From: Bacteroides pyogenes
GTDB taxonomy: Bacteria; Bacteroidota; Bacteroidia; Bacteroidales; Bacteroidaceae
DNA: 64,000 nt
Direction: 5' to 3'
Assembly: GCF_014196225.1 (NCBI RefSeq)
Contig: NZ_JACIDI010000002.1
Span: 124,001-188,000, forward strand
Shown: positions 18,544 to 28,178 of the stretch, one piece after another
How positions within the stretch are numbered: the first letter of the stretch is position 1
How the letters are laid out: each line of letters begins with the position of its first letter
The notes under the pieces: model-generated
The model's database searches: none
Told to the model about the DNA's origin: nothing
What the model saw: the letters and a program-made list of their open reading frames with translations, nothing else
Program-made: the position numbers and the translations under genes

Positions 18544-21500
18544 TTAGAAGGTTAAGTTTATTCCTACGTTATATATCTTGATAATGGGATACGAGTCCGC
18601 ATCGTCCGGACGGGCCTCGGGATCCATGATATCAAACTTGTCGAAGGTCAGCAGGTTGTATCCCGTCAACTGAATGCCCAATTGGCGTATGCCGAGTTTC
18701 TTGAGCAACTTCTTATCCGTAAAGTTGTATCCAACCGTCATATTCTTGAGTTTGAGATAAGACGCATCGCGCACCCACAACGAAGAAGCACGCATATTAT
18801 ACACGGCGTTCGTTTCGGTAAAGCGCGGCGTAGTAGCGGTTTGGGCAGTTTCGGGCGTCCATCGCGTGTCAGCGTGGAATTTCATCAGTCCGCGTATCTT
18901 CCCATTACCGAAAGGTTCTCTAAAAGCCCCATTCAGCAACAAAGAACGCTCGGCAGTAGCCGTCCAGTTCATCGTAAGAAAGAATCCTTTATAGTTGACT
19001 CCATAATTCAATCCGAACGTATAAGCCGGACGAATGGGATGCCCGATGACAGTCTGATCGTCAGAGGTTATCTTTTCGTCGTTGTTCAAATCACGATATT
19101 TCACGTCGCCCGGTTTCACCGGTACACCGGGATCGGGCAATCCGTCAATCAAAGAGCCGTCTTGCCGGAAGTCTTTCTCACCATAGAAACCGTCCGCCAC
19201 ATAACCGAACAGAGTTCCCACCGGATGTCCGGTACGCCACATATAAGGCTCGTTAGGCTCCACTTCATCCTGAAAGACAATCTTGTTTTTAGAATAAGAC
19301 ACGTTTCCATTGATATGATAACCCACTTCACGGATTTTGTCGTTCCACTTCACCTCTATTTCATATCCCTGATTCTTCACCTTTCCCATATTTACGGCAG
19401 GTAATATCGCTGAGGTCAAGCCCGTTAGCAAAGGAATGGTTTTGCGGTTGATCAGAATGTCTTTACGCTCTTCACGGAAATAATCCAGAGACAGCTTCAA
19501 ACGGCTCTTCAGGAAATGAACATCCATACCGTAGTTCTGTTTCAATGCCGTTTCCCATGTCACCCCAGGATTTCCCAGACGTTTTTCCAATGCCCCTAAA
19601 ATAAGCGCCTTGCTATTGTAGCCGAAGTTAAATCCATGCTTGTTGTTGTTCCATCCGTCCACACCGCCTAAGTTGACATCGTAAGAGTCGGGCAGGAACA
19701 AGAAACGGTTGCTTCCCAAATTATCATTACCTACCAGACCGACAGAGGCACGCAGCTTGAGATAGTCCACCACTTTCTGTTTTTTCATAAAAGCCTCTTC
19801 GGAAAGAATGTAGCCGACAGAGCCCGCAGGGAATGCACCGAAACGCTTACCGGGAGCAAAGTTCTCCGAACCGTTGTATCCAAAGTTGAACTCAGCCATA
19901 TAGCGGGACTTATAGTCGTATGTAAGGCGGCCTACAAAACCTACATAAGCCGAAGGAACTCCCACCCACTGGGAAGGATAGTATTTCTTGCTTTGGTTGT
20001 AAAGAAGCAATCCGCCCACATTATGGCTGCTCCATTTGCGCTTATAACGCAAACTAGCCTCCAGATACCAGTTGCGACTGCGGCTCGTATGCTCGTCATA
20101 TTGCAGGTTTCTGTTCGCTCCCTTTATCTTATAGACTACTTCCTTATTAAAATCAGGCGAGTCGTATCCCAAAGCAGGGTTTTCGAGCGAAGAACGGTAG
20201 AAAGGCAGATGTTGCTCCACTTCCCCTTTGCGCTGTTTGGTGAAACCATATCCGGTATTATAAGCGCCCTTCACCTCCATAGAGAGTCCTTGAGTGATAA
20301 AGTCGAGTTTCTGATTGAGCAGCAAATCAAGGTTCATCGTATTTTGGATAGCGGTGGAATATCCCGTACCATACACTTTCGGCAACGCGCTGTTGCCCAG
20401 ATTAATCTTATTATGGAAACGCTCTTCGGGAGTAACGATCAACTGTCCGTCTATCACTCCGGGACTGCTGAAAGGCGTCGTCTGGTTGATCAACGTCCAG
20501 ATGGAATTTACCGCATCGCCAATGATCGGTTCGTTCCGGTTTCCCACAACTCCGCCTATTCCTATTTTCAGCGTTGTAGTCTTGGTAGCGTTAAAATCGA
20601 GATTGGCCCGGTAATTATACCGCTTATATTTGTAGTTGTTATCGTAGTCCAGACCTTTGAATTGTTTCAGCAAACCGTTCTGAAACAGGAATCCCAATGA
20701 AACGAAGTAGCGCACATCTTTCGTTCCGCCCGAAATGTTCACATTGTGCTGTGTCTGTACAGACATCCTCTTCAACAGAAATCTGCGCCAGTCGATACTT
20801 GGGTAAAGCAAAGGCTCGTCGTTCAGCCGGAAACGTTCGATGGAATACTTATCAAACACCATATCCTCTTCCGAGGCATTGGATTTATCGTTGGTAATAA
20901 TCTCGTTGCGCAGCGTGGCATACGTATAGCTGTCCGCCATCTCAAGCATGCGCGTAGGCATCTGCACACCCACCGATGAGTTTACCGATATCTTGGTCTT
21001 ACCCTCCTTTCCTCTGCGGGTGGTAACCAGTATTACACCGTTCGCGCCACGCACACCGAAAACGGCTGTGGCGGAAGCGTCTTTCAGCACCGTCACGGTC
21101 TCTATTTCATTCGGGTCCATTTGGAAAAACGAGCGTTCCACACCGTCTACAAGAATCAGAGGCGATGAAGCCCCTTCGGTGAGTGAACCTACGCCACGGA
21201 TAAAGACTCTCGGGTCTTCTTTGCCGGGTTGCCCGCTCGTTTGTACGGACGAAAGTCCGGTAATCTGTCCTGCAAGTGTATTGGCTACACTGGCATTCGG
21301 AGAACGCACCAGAGCTTCATTGTTCAATGCCGAAATGGCGCCCGTAAGCGTCTCTTTCTTCTGGGTGCCATAAGCCACCACCGTCACTTCCTGAAGCTCG
21401 TTGGCGATTTCTTTCAGCACGATGGAAATATTCTTTTGTCCGTTTAATCGTACTTCCTGCGTCTCGTAACCTATAAAAGAGACTTGCAGAACCGCTTTCT

Positions 21501-21720
21501 GAGGATTATTCACTTGCAAACGGAAAGTCCCGTTCACATCTGTTATGGCACCGTTCGAAGTACCTTTCTCTTTCACATTGGCGCCGATCACCTCCAACCC
21601 GGATTCATCGGTCACCGTTCCTGTCACGGGTACTTGCGCCCATGCCGTAAAAGCGGAAAACATCAGCACAAACGAACCGATGAACCTCTTCCACTCTTTC
21701 AATCTGATCTGTCTATTCAT
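18544..21720 (-). CDS. SusC-family TonB-linked transporter, first gene of the tandem operon
   Basis: 1058 residues. Signal peptide ends TAWAQ; regulatory domain at about 30-110 (VTGTVTDESGLEVIGANVKEKGTSNGAITDVNGTFRL, VSFIGYETQEV); LQEVTVVAYGTQKKETLTGAISAL; plug with VANTLAGQITGLSSVQTSGQPG, VFIRGVGSLT, PLILVDGVERSF and IETVTVLKDASATAVFGVRGANGVILVTTRRGK. The barrel ends IYNVGINLTF. A -7 promoter box lies about 50 bp upstream and the four genes susC-susD-susC-susD follow with gaps of 10-32 bp. The upstream region also carries the TATATA/ACCGCGGT array, which separates it from the PL8 gene on the same strand. Two complete import machines in one operon suggest uptake of two structurally related glycans or two size classes of one glycan. 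Confidence 0.95.
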   Translation of the reverse strand: MNRQIRLKEWKRFIGSFVLMFSAFTAWAQVPVTGTVTDESGLEVIGANVKEKGTSNGAITDVNGTFRLQVNNPQKAVLQVSFIGYETQEVRLNGQKNISIVLKEIANELQEVTVVAYGTQKKETLTGAISALNNEALVRSPNASVANTLAGQITGLSSVQTSGQPGKEDPRVFIRGVGSLTEGASSPLILVDGVERSFFQMDPNEIETVTVLKDASATAVFGVRGANGVILVTTRRGKEGKTKISVNSSVGVQMPTRMLEMADSYTYATLRNEIITNDKSNASEEDMVFDKYSIERFRLNDEPLLYPSIDWRRFLLKRMSVQTQHNVNISGGTKDVRYFVSLGFLFQNGLLKQFKGLDYDNNYKYKRYNYRANLDFNATKTTTLKIGIGGVVGNRNEPIIGDAVNSIWTLINQTTPFSSPGVIDGQLIVTPEERFHNKINLGNSALPKVYGTGYSTAIQNTMNLDLLLNQKLDFITQGLSMEVKGAYNTGYGFTKQRKGEVEQHLPFYRSSLENPALGYDSPDFNKEVVYKIKGANRNLQYDEHTSRSRNWYLEASLRYKRKWSSHNVGGLLLYNQSKKYYPSQWVGVPSAYVGFVGRLTYDYKSRYMAEFNFGYNGSENFAPGKRFGAFPAGSVGYILSEEAFMKKQKVVDYLKLRASVGLVGNDNLGSNRFLFLPDSYDVNLGGVDGWNNNKHGFNFGYNSKALILGALEKRLGNPGVTWETALKQNYGMDVHFLKSRLKLSLDYFREERKDILINRKTIPLLTGLTSAILPAVNMGKVKNQGYEIEVKWNDKIREVGYHINGNVSYSKNKIVFQDEVEPNEPYMWRTGHPVGTLFGYVADGFYGEKDFRQDGSLIDGLPDPGVPVKPGDVKYRDLNNDEKITSDDQTVIGHPIRPAYTFGLNYGVNYKGFFLTMNWTATAERSLLLNGAFREPFGNGKIRGLMKFHADTRWTPETAQTATTPRFTETNAVYNMRASSLWVRDASYLKLKNMTVGYNFTDKKLLKKLGIRQLGIQLTGYNLLTFDKFDIMDPEARPDDADSYPIIKIYNVGINLTF

Positions 21721-21769
21721 ACATAGAAGATTTAACGGTTATAAGGATTATATTAAACTATTTTAGGCG

Positions 21770-21777
21770 CAAAGCTA
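21770..21777 (-). promoter_or_regulatory. -7 box (TAGCTTTG) of the tandem susCD operon
   Basis: An exact TAnnTTTG match on the minus strand, 49 bp before the susC ATG. A TTTG lies about 16 bp further upstream (21797-21794). Confidence 0.55.
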
Positions 21778-21998
21778 AAGATAATCAAGAGTACAAAAAT
21801 CAGGAATAGTACTCAATATGTACAATATTGTACATATATAAGTACACTAAGGCTTTCCGATCAAGGATTTCACGAAAAAGAGTCTATTCTTTTTTTTACA
21901 TCTCTTCAATAAAATCAAGTGTGTTGCAATTAATTCATCCAATTGCCGGCTTTGATTGAAGACTGTTAGAAAAGCAAACTGAAAACAAACACCATCAT

Positions 21999-22106
21999 AT
22001 CCATATATGCCCACCGTGGTGGCTATATATGCCTACCACGGTGGATATATATAGTCACCATACATGAGTATATATACTCACCGGACTGACTATATATGTA
22101 TACCGG
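21999..22106. repeat. TATATA/ACCGCGGT-type array, locus A
   Basis: About five imperfect units of about 22 bp alternate a TATATAT core with a GC-rich palindrome (CCACCGTGG, CCACGGTGG, CTCACCGGACTGAC). The array begins 22 bp after the PL8 stop (minus strand) and ends about 280 bp before the tandem susC. The inverted CCACCGTGG/CCACGGTGG pairs could fold in RNA. Related arrays occur at 35352-35493 and 53445-53550. Confidence 0.85.
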
Positions 22107-22128
22107 AGCAGATCAATATGCACATGAA

Positions 22129-25056
22129 TTACACCGCTTTCTTCAGCACCATCTCCACCGGCTGCCCGTGGATGCAAGTCACCGTTACCACAGTCTGCCC
22201 GTCGCGTTCCGACAGGCTTACGTTTTCGAGGGATGACGCGAGTGTCCATCTTCCTTTCAGAACGATCTCTTTCCTTATCGGTCGGCTCGGCTCTTTGGTC
22301 GTATAGGTTTTCTCACGGATGTTCAGATTCGGGTCGCACACGCTCATGCGTACTCTGCCGTCGGCTTCGGCAACATACATCAACATCGTCTCGGCCGGAA
22401 TGAATGTGACAAAGCTGCCTGCTGCGGGACGGTAATCGTCGAAGGCAGCGTATGCGGTAATGCCTGTCTGCTTATCGTAAACGGCATGAGCCGAGCGGTC
22501 GCGGCAGAGAAGCTGATAGGGAGATTCCTTCCGGGCTTTTTGCAGTTCCTCCGGTGACGGCTGGATAAGTACCATATATTCGTAAGAGCCGTCTTTCGGC
22601 GCTTTTCCGTGTTCGATCCATGCCGAAGCGAAAGTACCCACGGTCTTGGCGCGCGTCTTTTCATGGCGGGACTCTTGCACGGCAATCTGCGAGCGGACTG
22701 TTCCGTCGGCTACATGGTAGTAATTGCCGTAACCGTCGTACAACCAATAATCATCTTCACCCGCATGCGGGAGTTTCGCATCATCATCCGTCCGGGACAG
22801 GGATAACGGCGGCAAAGGAGCCGGTTTCTCCGTTGCCTTGCCATTGTATTTCGTTTGAAACAGGGTCGTTTCGGTGGGATGTTCCGCATTACTGTTCGTA
22901 ATTCCCGTGCCCAGACACACCATGCGGTTGTCGAAGCAGAAGACGGATTTGCGCGCCACAAAGTCGGGCGTAAAGTTCTCCAGATTACGCTCCATCAGCT
23001 TCATGGCAAACATGCCGTTCATTCCCCCAAGCGAACTGCTCCCGGAGAAGTTCTCGGCGGAGTGTGCCATTGTCGTTCCCTTCAGCGGACTATCAAGAAG
23101 CTCGAAAGGCAGATGAATCGTCGTTGTTCCGGGCAGGCGATTCCAGTTCCAGCCTTCCTGTACGAATCCACTCCCGGCACGCGATACGGGATTACCCCTA
23201 CCCATGATCTGTACCGAACCGTAACTTTGATAACGCCCGTAGCGATTGTCTCTGGCATAAATCTCCGCTCCCCACACATCGGTGGTATATCCTTTCAGCG
23301 TCACCATCCAACCGGCACGGCGGAAGATGCCTGCCGAACCGTAGTTGTAGACGAAGAACCCCTGCGGATCCCCGGCAGGCTTCACTCCTTTCTCTCTGAA
23401 AAGACGGGCGTTCGGAGTGTCACGCTTATGTAGCAGGCGCAGATAGTCGGCAGCCAGCCCGCGATCGAACGAATCACCCGCGCCGGACAAATCGCCCGAC
23501 AAGGCAATCTGCGCGAAAGCCTCCACGTCGTCCGCCCCCATCTTTCCGCCGAAGGGATGACGTCCGCCGATACCCGTTCCCCACTCATGCAGGTTGCTAT
23601 AATTGCGGATGGCTATAAAGGCGGATTTGAGATGCTGCCGTGCCTCTTCGGTCAGCTCGAACGAAGTGCCTCCCGTAAAAGCGACAAACTGTCCGATGCC
23701 GGCAAGCGCTCCCGTCGTATAAGCCGGATAGAACCCTCCGTGGTGAAAAGTCGTTCCGTCTACCTTGATACCCCCAAGCGTGCCGGGCGTATAACGCAGC
23801 GACGAGGAGAGCCAGCGCGATAATCCGCGCAACGCCTGCTCCTGCTTCCGCCGATCGGGGAACATCATGGCGGAAATCGTTTTAGCCATCAGCAATGTAT
23901 GCCATGAATCGAGCAGTTCGTCACGGTCGGGCGGACAAGGCCGGCGGGTTTCCTGAAGCGCAGCCCAAAAACGCAATGTGGACAAGTACTCATCCCTGCG
24001 GGGATGGCGGTAAATCTCTTCGCGCATCAGCCATGCCGTGGTATAAATCTTACGTACCTGATAGCCGTAATGGTGGTTCGTCCCCATGCCGCTGCCGAAT
24101 GAGAAGCCCTGATCGATAGCGTAATCGAACACCGTAAAATAGTTTGCTTTCGAAGCCTCCTTCCCGTTGCAATAAGCATCATACGCAAAGCCGGAGAGCA
24201 TGGTTTCTATATTGTTCCACGACATCTCTCCCTTCTTCTTATCCTGCTCGTCGGGGGCAACTATCGGAGCGCCGATAAATCCCGTACCTGCCGCCGAAGG
24301 TGCGATTCCCGCGTTTTCGAAAGTCCGGTAAGCAGCATCGACACTCCCTTTGGGCGGTGTCTTTACATCCAGATACTCCGTCAAGCGGGCCTCTACCGTT
24401 TGCAGCTCTTTCTTCTGCGAAGCGTTCAGCCTCGAAAGCAACGGAATATCATACGTCTGTTGCTCCCACTTCCACACCAGACACCAATGCCACAAGTTGC
24501 GGTTTGCCAGCCCGTTATTAGCGGGAAGCTGCTGGTCGGGCGTGGTGCGTGCGTTCATCTTCTTCTCCGGAAAGGTGAGACGGTCGATAAAAACACGTCC
24601 TTTACGTTCGGGGGCAACAAGGCGGTAAGCCACAACCGGCTTATCTCTTTTCTCACCCCTCATATACTCGAACGAAATCCAGCAAGCCCGCCAGCCCGCA
24701 TACTGAAGGCGGTACGAAAACTCGTAGGAAACCTCTCCCGCCGGATTCAGAAATTCAAACCGGATGGAGTCGCCCTGAGGCTTCTCATTGTATATCCAAA
24801 GCGTAATGCCGTACTGCTGTTCGCGCTTGGCGTTCAACGAGAGGGGAGCTGTCTTTACATCCAGCGTAGAGCCGGGCTGAAACTCCCACAGGAGACTTTG
24901 CTTGCCTTCTTTATAAAAAAGATAAGAGGTCTTTACTTCTCCTTTACCCCCGGTGGTGAATCCGGCAGGCACTCCCTCTTCGAAGCCGAAAAACTGCCCG
25001 AAGGAAGAAACGAATGCAGGAATAGACAACAACAGAGTCAGACAATACTTTTTCAT
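22129..25056 (-). CDS. Polysaccharide lyase family 8 chondroitin sulfate ABC-type lyase
   Basis: 975 residues with a type I signal peptide, expected in the periplasm or at the surface. It cleaves GalNAc-uronic acid linkages of chondroitin, dermatan sulfate and hyaluronan by beta-elimination, giving 4,5-unsaturated oligosaccharides. Order: N-terminal jelly-roll (about 20-170, WEFQPGSTLDV...WISFEYMRGEK), alpha/alpha toroid (about 190-540) and C-terminal beta-sandwiches. HHGGFYPAY (438-446) matches RHEGNYPGY of the Proteus lyase, giving His439 and Tyr446 as catalytic pair; Arg499 in GGRHPF lies 60 residues later, where Arg560 lies 59 after His501 in Proteus. It is third in the GH88-sulfatase-PL8 gene set and corresponds in position to BT3350 of B. 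thetaiotaomicron. The relative preference for chondroitin, dermatan or hyaluronan cannot be told from sequence. Confidence 0.92.
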   Translation of the reverse strand: MKKYCLTLLLSIPAFVSSFGQFFGFEEGVPAGFTTGGKGEVKTSYLFYKEGKQSLLWEFQPGSTLDVKTAPLSLNAKREQQYGITLWIYNEKPQGDSIRFEFLNPAGEVSYEFSYRLQYAGWRACWISFEYMRGEKRDKPVVAYRLVAPERKGRVFIDRLTFPEKKMNARTTPDQQLPANNGLANRNLWHWCLVWKWEQQTYDIPLLSRLNASQKKELQTVEARLTEYLDVKTPPKGSVDAAYRTFENAGIAPSAAGTGFIGAPIVAPDEQDKKKGEMSWNNIETMLSGFAYDAYCNGKEASKANYFTVFDYAIDQGFSFGSGMGTNHHYGYQVRKIYTTAWLMREEIYRHPRRDEYLSTLRFWAALQETRRPCPPDRDELLDSWHTLLMAKTISAMMFPDRRKQEQALRGLSRWLSSSLRYTPGTLGGIKVDGTTFHHGGFYPAYTTGALAGIGQFVAFTGGTSFELTEEARQHLKSAFIAIRNYSNLHEWGTGIGGRHPFGGKMGADDVEAFAQIALSGDLSGAGDSFDRGLAADYLRLLHKRDTPNARLFREKGVKPAGDPQGFFVYNYGSAGIFRRAGWMVTLKGYTTDVWGAEIYARDNRYGRYQSYGSVQIMGRGNPVSRAGSGFVQEGWNWNRLPGTTTIHLPFELLDSPLKGTTMAHSAENFSGSSSLGGMNGMFAMKLMERNLENFTPDFVARKSVFCFDNRMVCLGTGITNSNAEHPTETTLFQTKYNGKATEKPAPLPPLSLSRTDDDAKLPHAGEDDYWLYDGYGNYYHVADGTVRSQIAVQESRHEKTRAKTVGTFASAWIEHGKAPKDGSYEYMVLIQPSPEELQKARKESPYQLLCRDRSAHAVYDKQTGITAYAAFDDYRPAAGSFVTFIPAETMLMYVAEADGRVRMSVCDPNLNIREKTYTTKEPSRPIRKEIVLKGRWTLASSLENVSLSERDGQTVVTVTCIHGQPVEMVLKKAV

Positions 25057-25092
25057 GGGGATTATAATCTTTTTAGTGTGAATTGTAATGTA

Positions 25093-25148
25093 CCAAAACC
25101 TCTCTTGCTAAACAGGCTTTTAGGCAGAGAGGCTTTGGATTTTGTTTC
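25093..25148 (-). other. Strong intercistronic hairpin between sulfatase and PL8 genes
   Basis: CCAAAACCTCTCT (25093-25105) pairs with AGAGAGGCTTTGG (25136-25148), 12 of 13 pairs, with additional inner pairing. There is no T tract on either side, so it suits mRNA processing or stabilisation better than termination. Confidence 0.75.
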
Positions 25149-25177
25149 AGAAGATTCATCGGACACCTGCAACCGTC

Positions 25178-26731
25178 TTATTCATAAGGTATATACTCAG
25201 AGAGAATCTTCTCCTTGTACCAAGGATCGTCTATCTCTTTCAGTATCGTTCCCATCCGGCGGTAAAGGCTTTTCACCACATCGGGATGCTCTTCCAATGG
25301 GAGGTTACGCAGTTGGTACGGGTCGTTCAGATCATCGAACAGCAGGCTCTTAGTCAGTTTCTTCGTCTCACGGTCGATGTACAACGCCAGCGTATAGCGT
25401 GCCGTCTTGACACCCCTCGAAGCCGGGAAGTAACTCTGCACCAGCCCCTCCGAATCTTTCTCTCCGTCCATATTCTGAATATACAAAGCCGCGTCAGGAC
25501 GAACCACATCCGCTTTCTCATCAAAGAAAAGAGGAGCGAAGTTGCGTCCCTGCACTTCGGAAGGAATCGCGTCGCCCAGTCCGCACAATCCCAACACGGT
25601 AGGCATGATGTCCGGCGAAGAGAGCAACAAATCGTCCACCCGAGGCTGTATCTTGGCCGGATAACGGACGATGAACGGAATATTCATCGACTCCGAATAA
25701 GGAGAATTCTTCGGGTCGTCCGTGCGCTGACTGCACATCGTCTCGCCGTGGTCGGAAGCAAAAATGACAATCGTATTCTTGTCTGCCCCTATCTCCTTCA
25801 ACGCTTCCAGAATCTGTCCGAACGCACGGTCTACCCCGGTGACGGAAGCAAAATAGAAAGGAGCCGATTCTGCCTTTTTCATGCTCAGGTCTACATTCGG
25901 GCGAATGAGCAGGCTGTCCAACGGACGGTCTTTATATAGGTTATAGTCCTGTTCTTCGCAGTCGCTCAACGAACGGTAAGGACTGTGAGGCGGATTCATG
26001 CCTACCATGATGAAGAACGGCTTTTTCGTATCGCGCACATTGCCTTCATTCTTCAGGTAAGAAACCACCTTACGCGCTTCATGCAGGGGCGACCACTCCT
26101 TCGGGTCGTGGCGCACACCGTCGGTATCCCAGTAATGCGGGTTCTTATGCTCATCAAACGTGCCGTAAGAATACCAGTAATTGAAACCGTGGCGGCGTTC
26201 TTTCGGCGTATAGGCATCCCATACCGGACGCTTGTCTTCCACATATTGTCCGGGACGTGCCGGGTCGTTCGGGGTGGGGAAGTCGGCATGCAGCTTACCG
26301 AAGTAAGCACAGTCGTAACCCGCTTTCGAGAAAACGTCTCCGATACACTCCGCATCTTCGCGTAAAGAGCTGATAGGGCGGGTGGAATTACAGTTCAACG
26401 GTACACCGCTGCGGTTGGGATACATGCCGGTGAGCAACATTCCCCGGTGCGGACTGCTCAACGGGCAGTTGCTTTGCGCCGAAGTAAGTACCACCGACTC
26501 GCGGGCAAAAGCATTGAGGTTGGGAGTATGTACGGGATCGCCCTGAAAGTTCACCTTATCGCGAAACGCCTCCTGACTCCATATACCCAAAGCCTGATTG
26601 CGGTATTGGTCGGGGAATACATAAATGACATTGGGATGTTCGGTTGCCTGCACCGTCTGTTTCGGAGCTTTGCAACCCTGTGCGGCGACAATTGTCAGTC
26701 CGCTCATTAAAAAGTTTATCTGTTTATTCAC
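25178..26731 (-). CDS. S1-family sulfatase, likely chondroitin/dermatan 4-O-sulfatase (BT3349-like)
   Basis: 517 residues, secreted; AAQGC around Cys20 suggests a lipoprotein. Arylsulfatase fold starting HPNVIYVFPDQYRNQALG (metal-site Asp41). The formylglycine motif is SSPHR (Ser92-Arg96) in CPLSSPHRGMLLTGMYP. It is the serine form, which needs an anaerobic sulfatase-maturating enzyme not present in the window. Other sulfatase elements: YFGKLH and IVIFASDHGETM. It lies between GH88 and PL8 on the same strand, the same order as BT3348-BT3349-BT3350, where BT3349 is described as an endo-acting 4-O-sulfatase on chondroitin/dermatan sulfate chains. The function is inferred from this synteny and the similar N-terminus. 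Confidence 0.85.
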   Translation of the reverse strand: MNKQINFLMSGLTIVAAQGCKAPKQTVQATEHPNVIYVFPDQYRNQALGIWSQEAFRDKVNFQGDPVHTPNLNAFARESVVLTSAQSNCPLSSPHRGMLLTGMYPNRSGVPLNCNSTRPISSLREDAECIGDVFSKAGYDCAYFGKLHADFPTPNDPARPGQYVEDKRPVWDAYTPKERRHGFNYWYSYGTFDEHKNPHYWDTDGVRHDPKEWSPLHEARKVVSYLKNEGNVRDTKKPFFIMVGMNPPHSPYRSLSDCEEQDYNLYKDRPLDSLLIRPNVDLSMKKAESAPFYFASVTGVDRAFGQILEALKEIGADKNTIVIFASDHGETMCSQRTDDPKNSPYSESMNIPFIVRYPAKIQPRVDDLLLSSPDIMPTVLGLCGLGDAIPSEVQGRNFAPLFFDEKADVVRPDAALYIQNMDGEKDSEGLVQSYFPASRGVKTARYTLALYIDRETKKLTKSLLFDDLNDPYQLRNLPLEEHPDVVKSLYRRMGTILKEIDDPWYKEKILSEYIPYE

Positions 26732-26828
26732 GATAATGAATGATTAAAGAGTTATTAAAGCATGGCAAGCGCAGACTTCATTCCGCACGGCATGAGTCGA
26801 CCTTGCCGGGCGTAGATTGTAAATACAA

Positions 26829-26884
26829 CATCCCTTTGTTTTACCCCTGTTTCATGAAGCAGAAGGGGGAGAAACAAAGGGATG
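26829..26884 (-). other. Strong intercistronic hairpin between GH88 and sulfatase genes
   Basis: A perfect 13-bp stem CATCCCTTTGTTT (26829-26841)/AAACAAAGGGATG (26872-26884) with an inner CCCCT/AGGGG helix. Downstream bases are TTGTATTT on the minus strand, so it could terminate weakly or attenuate. No clear promoter lies between it and the sulfatase gene. Confidence 0.75.
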
Positions 26885-26928
26885 GAATCTAAAGAAATCT
26901 ATTTATCAGGAAGTTCATTTCCAATATT

Positions 26929-28137
26929 CTATTTAGAGATAGTCTCCAATTCTTTCTTTCTGTCGAGCGCTTCCAGAAAATAATAGTCGGCATAGTTCAA
27001 GGGAACATCGATCTCCTGCCCGTGCGGGATGCTTCCTACCGAGTGCATCAGGATAAAGTTTCCGTTTGTTCCCACCTCCGCACGATAAGCGGGTGAGCCG
27101 AGACTCTCCATAATTTTGTCGGCAGTCGCTTTATAGCCGTTGCCGGGAAGGTATCCGTCGAGCTCGTACAATGCCGAAGCCGTACAAGCAGCAGCCGAAG
27201 CGTCGCGGGGTTCGTCAGGAATGTTCGGAGCGTCGTAATCCCAATAAGGAACCAGATCGGCAGGAAGATTCTTATGATTGAAAATGAAATCGTATATTTT
27301 TTGCGCCTGCTCCAGATATTTCTTATCCTTTGTGTAGCGATAGCAGGTAGTATACCCGTACAGGCCCCATGCCTGTCCGCGAGCCCATGAAGACTCATCG
27401 GCATATCCCTGTGCTGTTTGCCGTTTGCGCACTTCTCCTGTCTCCGGATCATAATCTACCACATGGTAGCAACTGTTGTCGGCACGAAAATGGTATGCCA
27501 AGGTAGTATCGGCATGCTTCACAGCAATGTTATAGAAAGCAGAATCTCCTGAAAAAGCGGTCGCTTCGAACAACAATTCGAGATTCATCATGTTGTCGAT
27601 AATCACCGGACATTTCCATCCGCGCGTACCTTGCCATCCCCTGTCGGCGTCCCACGACTGGATAACGCCTGCTCCCGGACGGAAACGGGTGGAAAGAGAT
27701 TTCGCAGCTTCCACAATCACATCCTTATATTCGTTCTTGCCGGCGAAGCGATATCCGTTCAGATAGCTGCACCCTATCATAAAACCTACGTCGTGATGCC
27801 ATTTCAGATATTTCACCGAGTCCAGAGCTTCGGTATATTTTACTGCGAGCGGCAACCACTTCTCATCTCCCGTCAGCTTGTAAGTGAGCCACATACTTCC
27901 GGGAAAGAAACCGGAGCACCAGTCGTCGATGGGAATGTAAGAGATGCTTCCGTCTTTTTTGATGGTCCTCGGATTCAGAATCTTTCCGGAGGCCTCGATC
28001 AGATCGGTTTGAAGAGTGTGCTGAGCCACAGCATTGTCGATGTTGTCCTGAATGAAGTCAGCCTCCACCTTCTTTTGTCCACCGCAACTCGTCAAAATCA
28101 GAAATGAAATTCCTAATGAGCTAAGAATTGTTTTCAT
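26929..28137 (-). CDS. GH88 unsaturated glucuronyl hydrolase (lipoprotein)
   Basis: 402 residues. Lipobox LILTSC (Cys18). GH88 enzymes hydrate and release the 4,5-unsaturated uronic acid left by polysaccharide lyases. Both catalytic Asp signatures are present: KWHHDVGFM (Asp116) and PVIIDNMMNLELL (Asp181), matching Asp88 and Asp149 of the Bacillus enzyme; the intervening WDADRGWQGTRGW and the later ESSWARGQAWGLYGY (helical-barrel Trp/Arg residues) are typical. It is the first gene of the GH88-sulfatase-PL8 set, with its own -7 box 42 bp upstream. It completes the breakdown of the disaccharides made by the PL8 enzyme, and corresponds in position to BT3348. Confidence 0.95.
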   Translation of the reverse strand: MKTILSSLGISFLILTSCGGQKKVEADFIQDNIDNAVAQHTLQTDLIEASGKILNPRTIKKDGSISYIPIDDWCSGFFPGSMWLTYKLTGDEKWLPLAVKYTEALDSVKYLKWHHDVGFMIGCSYLNGYRFAGKNEYKDVIVEAAKSLSTRFRPGAGVIQSWDADRGWQGTRGWKCPVIIDNMMNLELLFEATAFSGDSAFYNIAVKHADTTLAYHFRADNSCYHVVDYDPETGEVRKRQTAQGYADESSWARGQAWGLYGYTTCYRYTKDKKYLEQAQKIYDFIFNHKNLPADLVPYWDYDAPNIPDEPRDASAAACTASALYELDGYLPGNGYKATADKIMESLGSPAYRAEVGTNGNFILMHSVGSIPHGQEIDVPLNYADYYFLEALDRKKELETISK

Positions 28138-28178
28138 AATACACGGATTATTTTGTTAAGTGATTAATTTTCCGGCAG

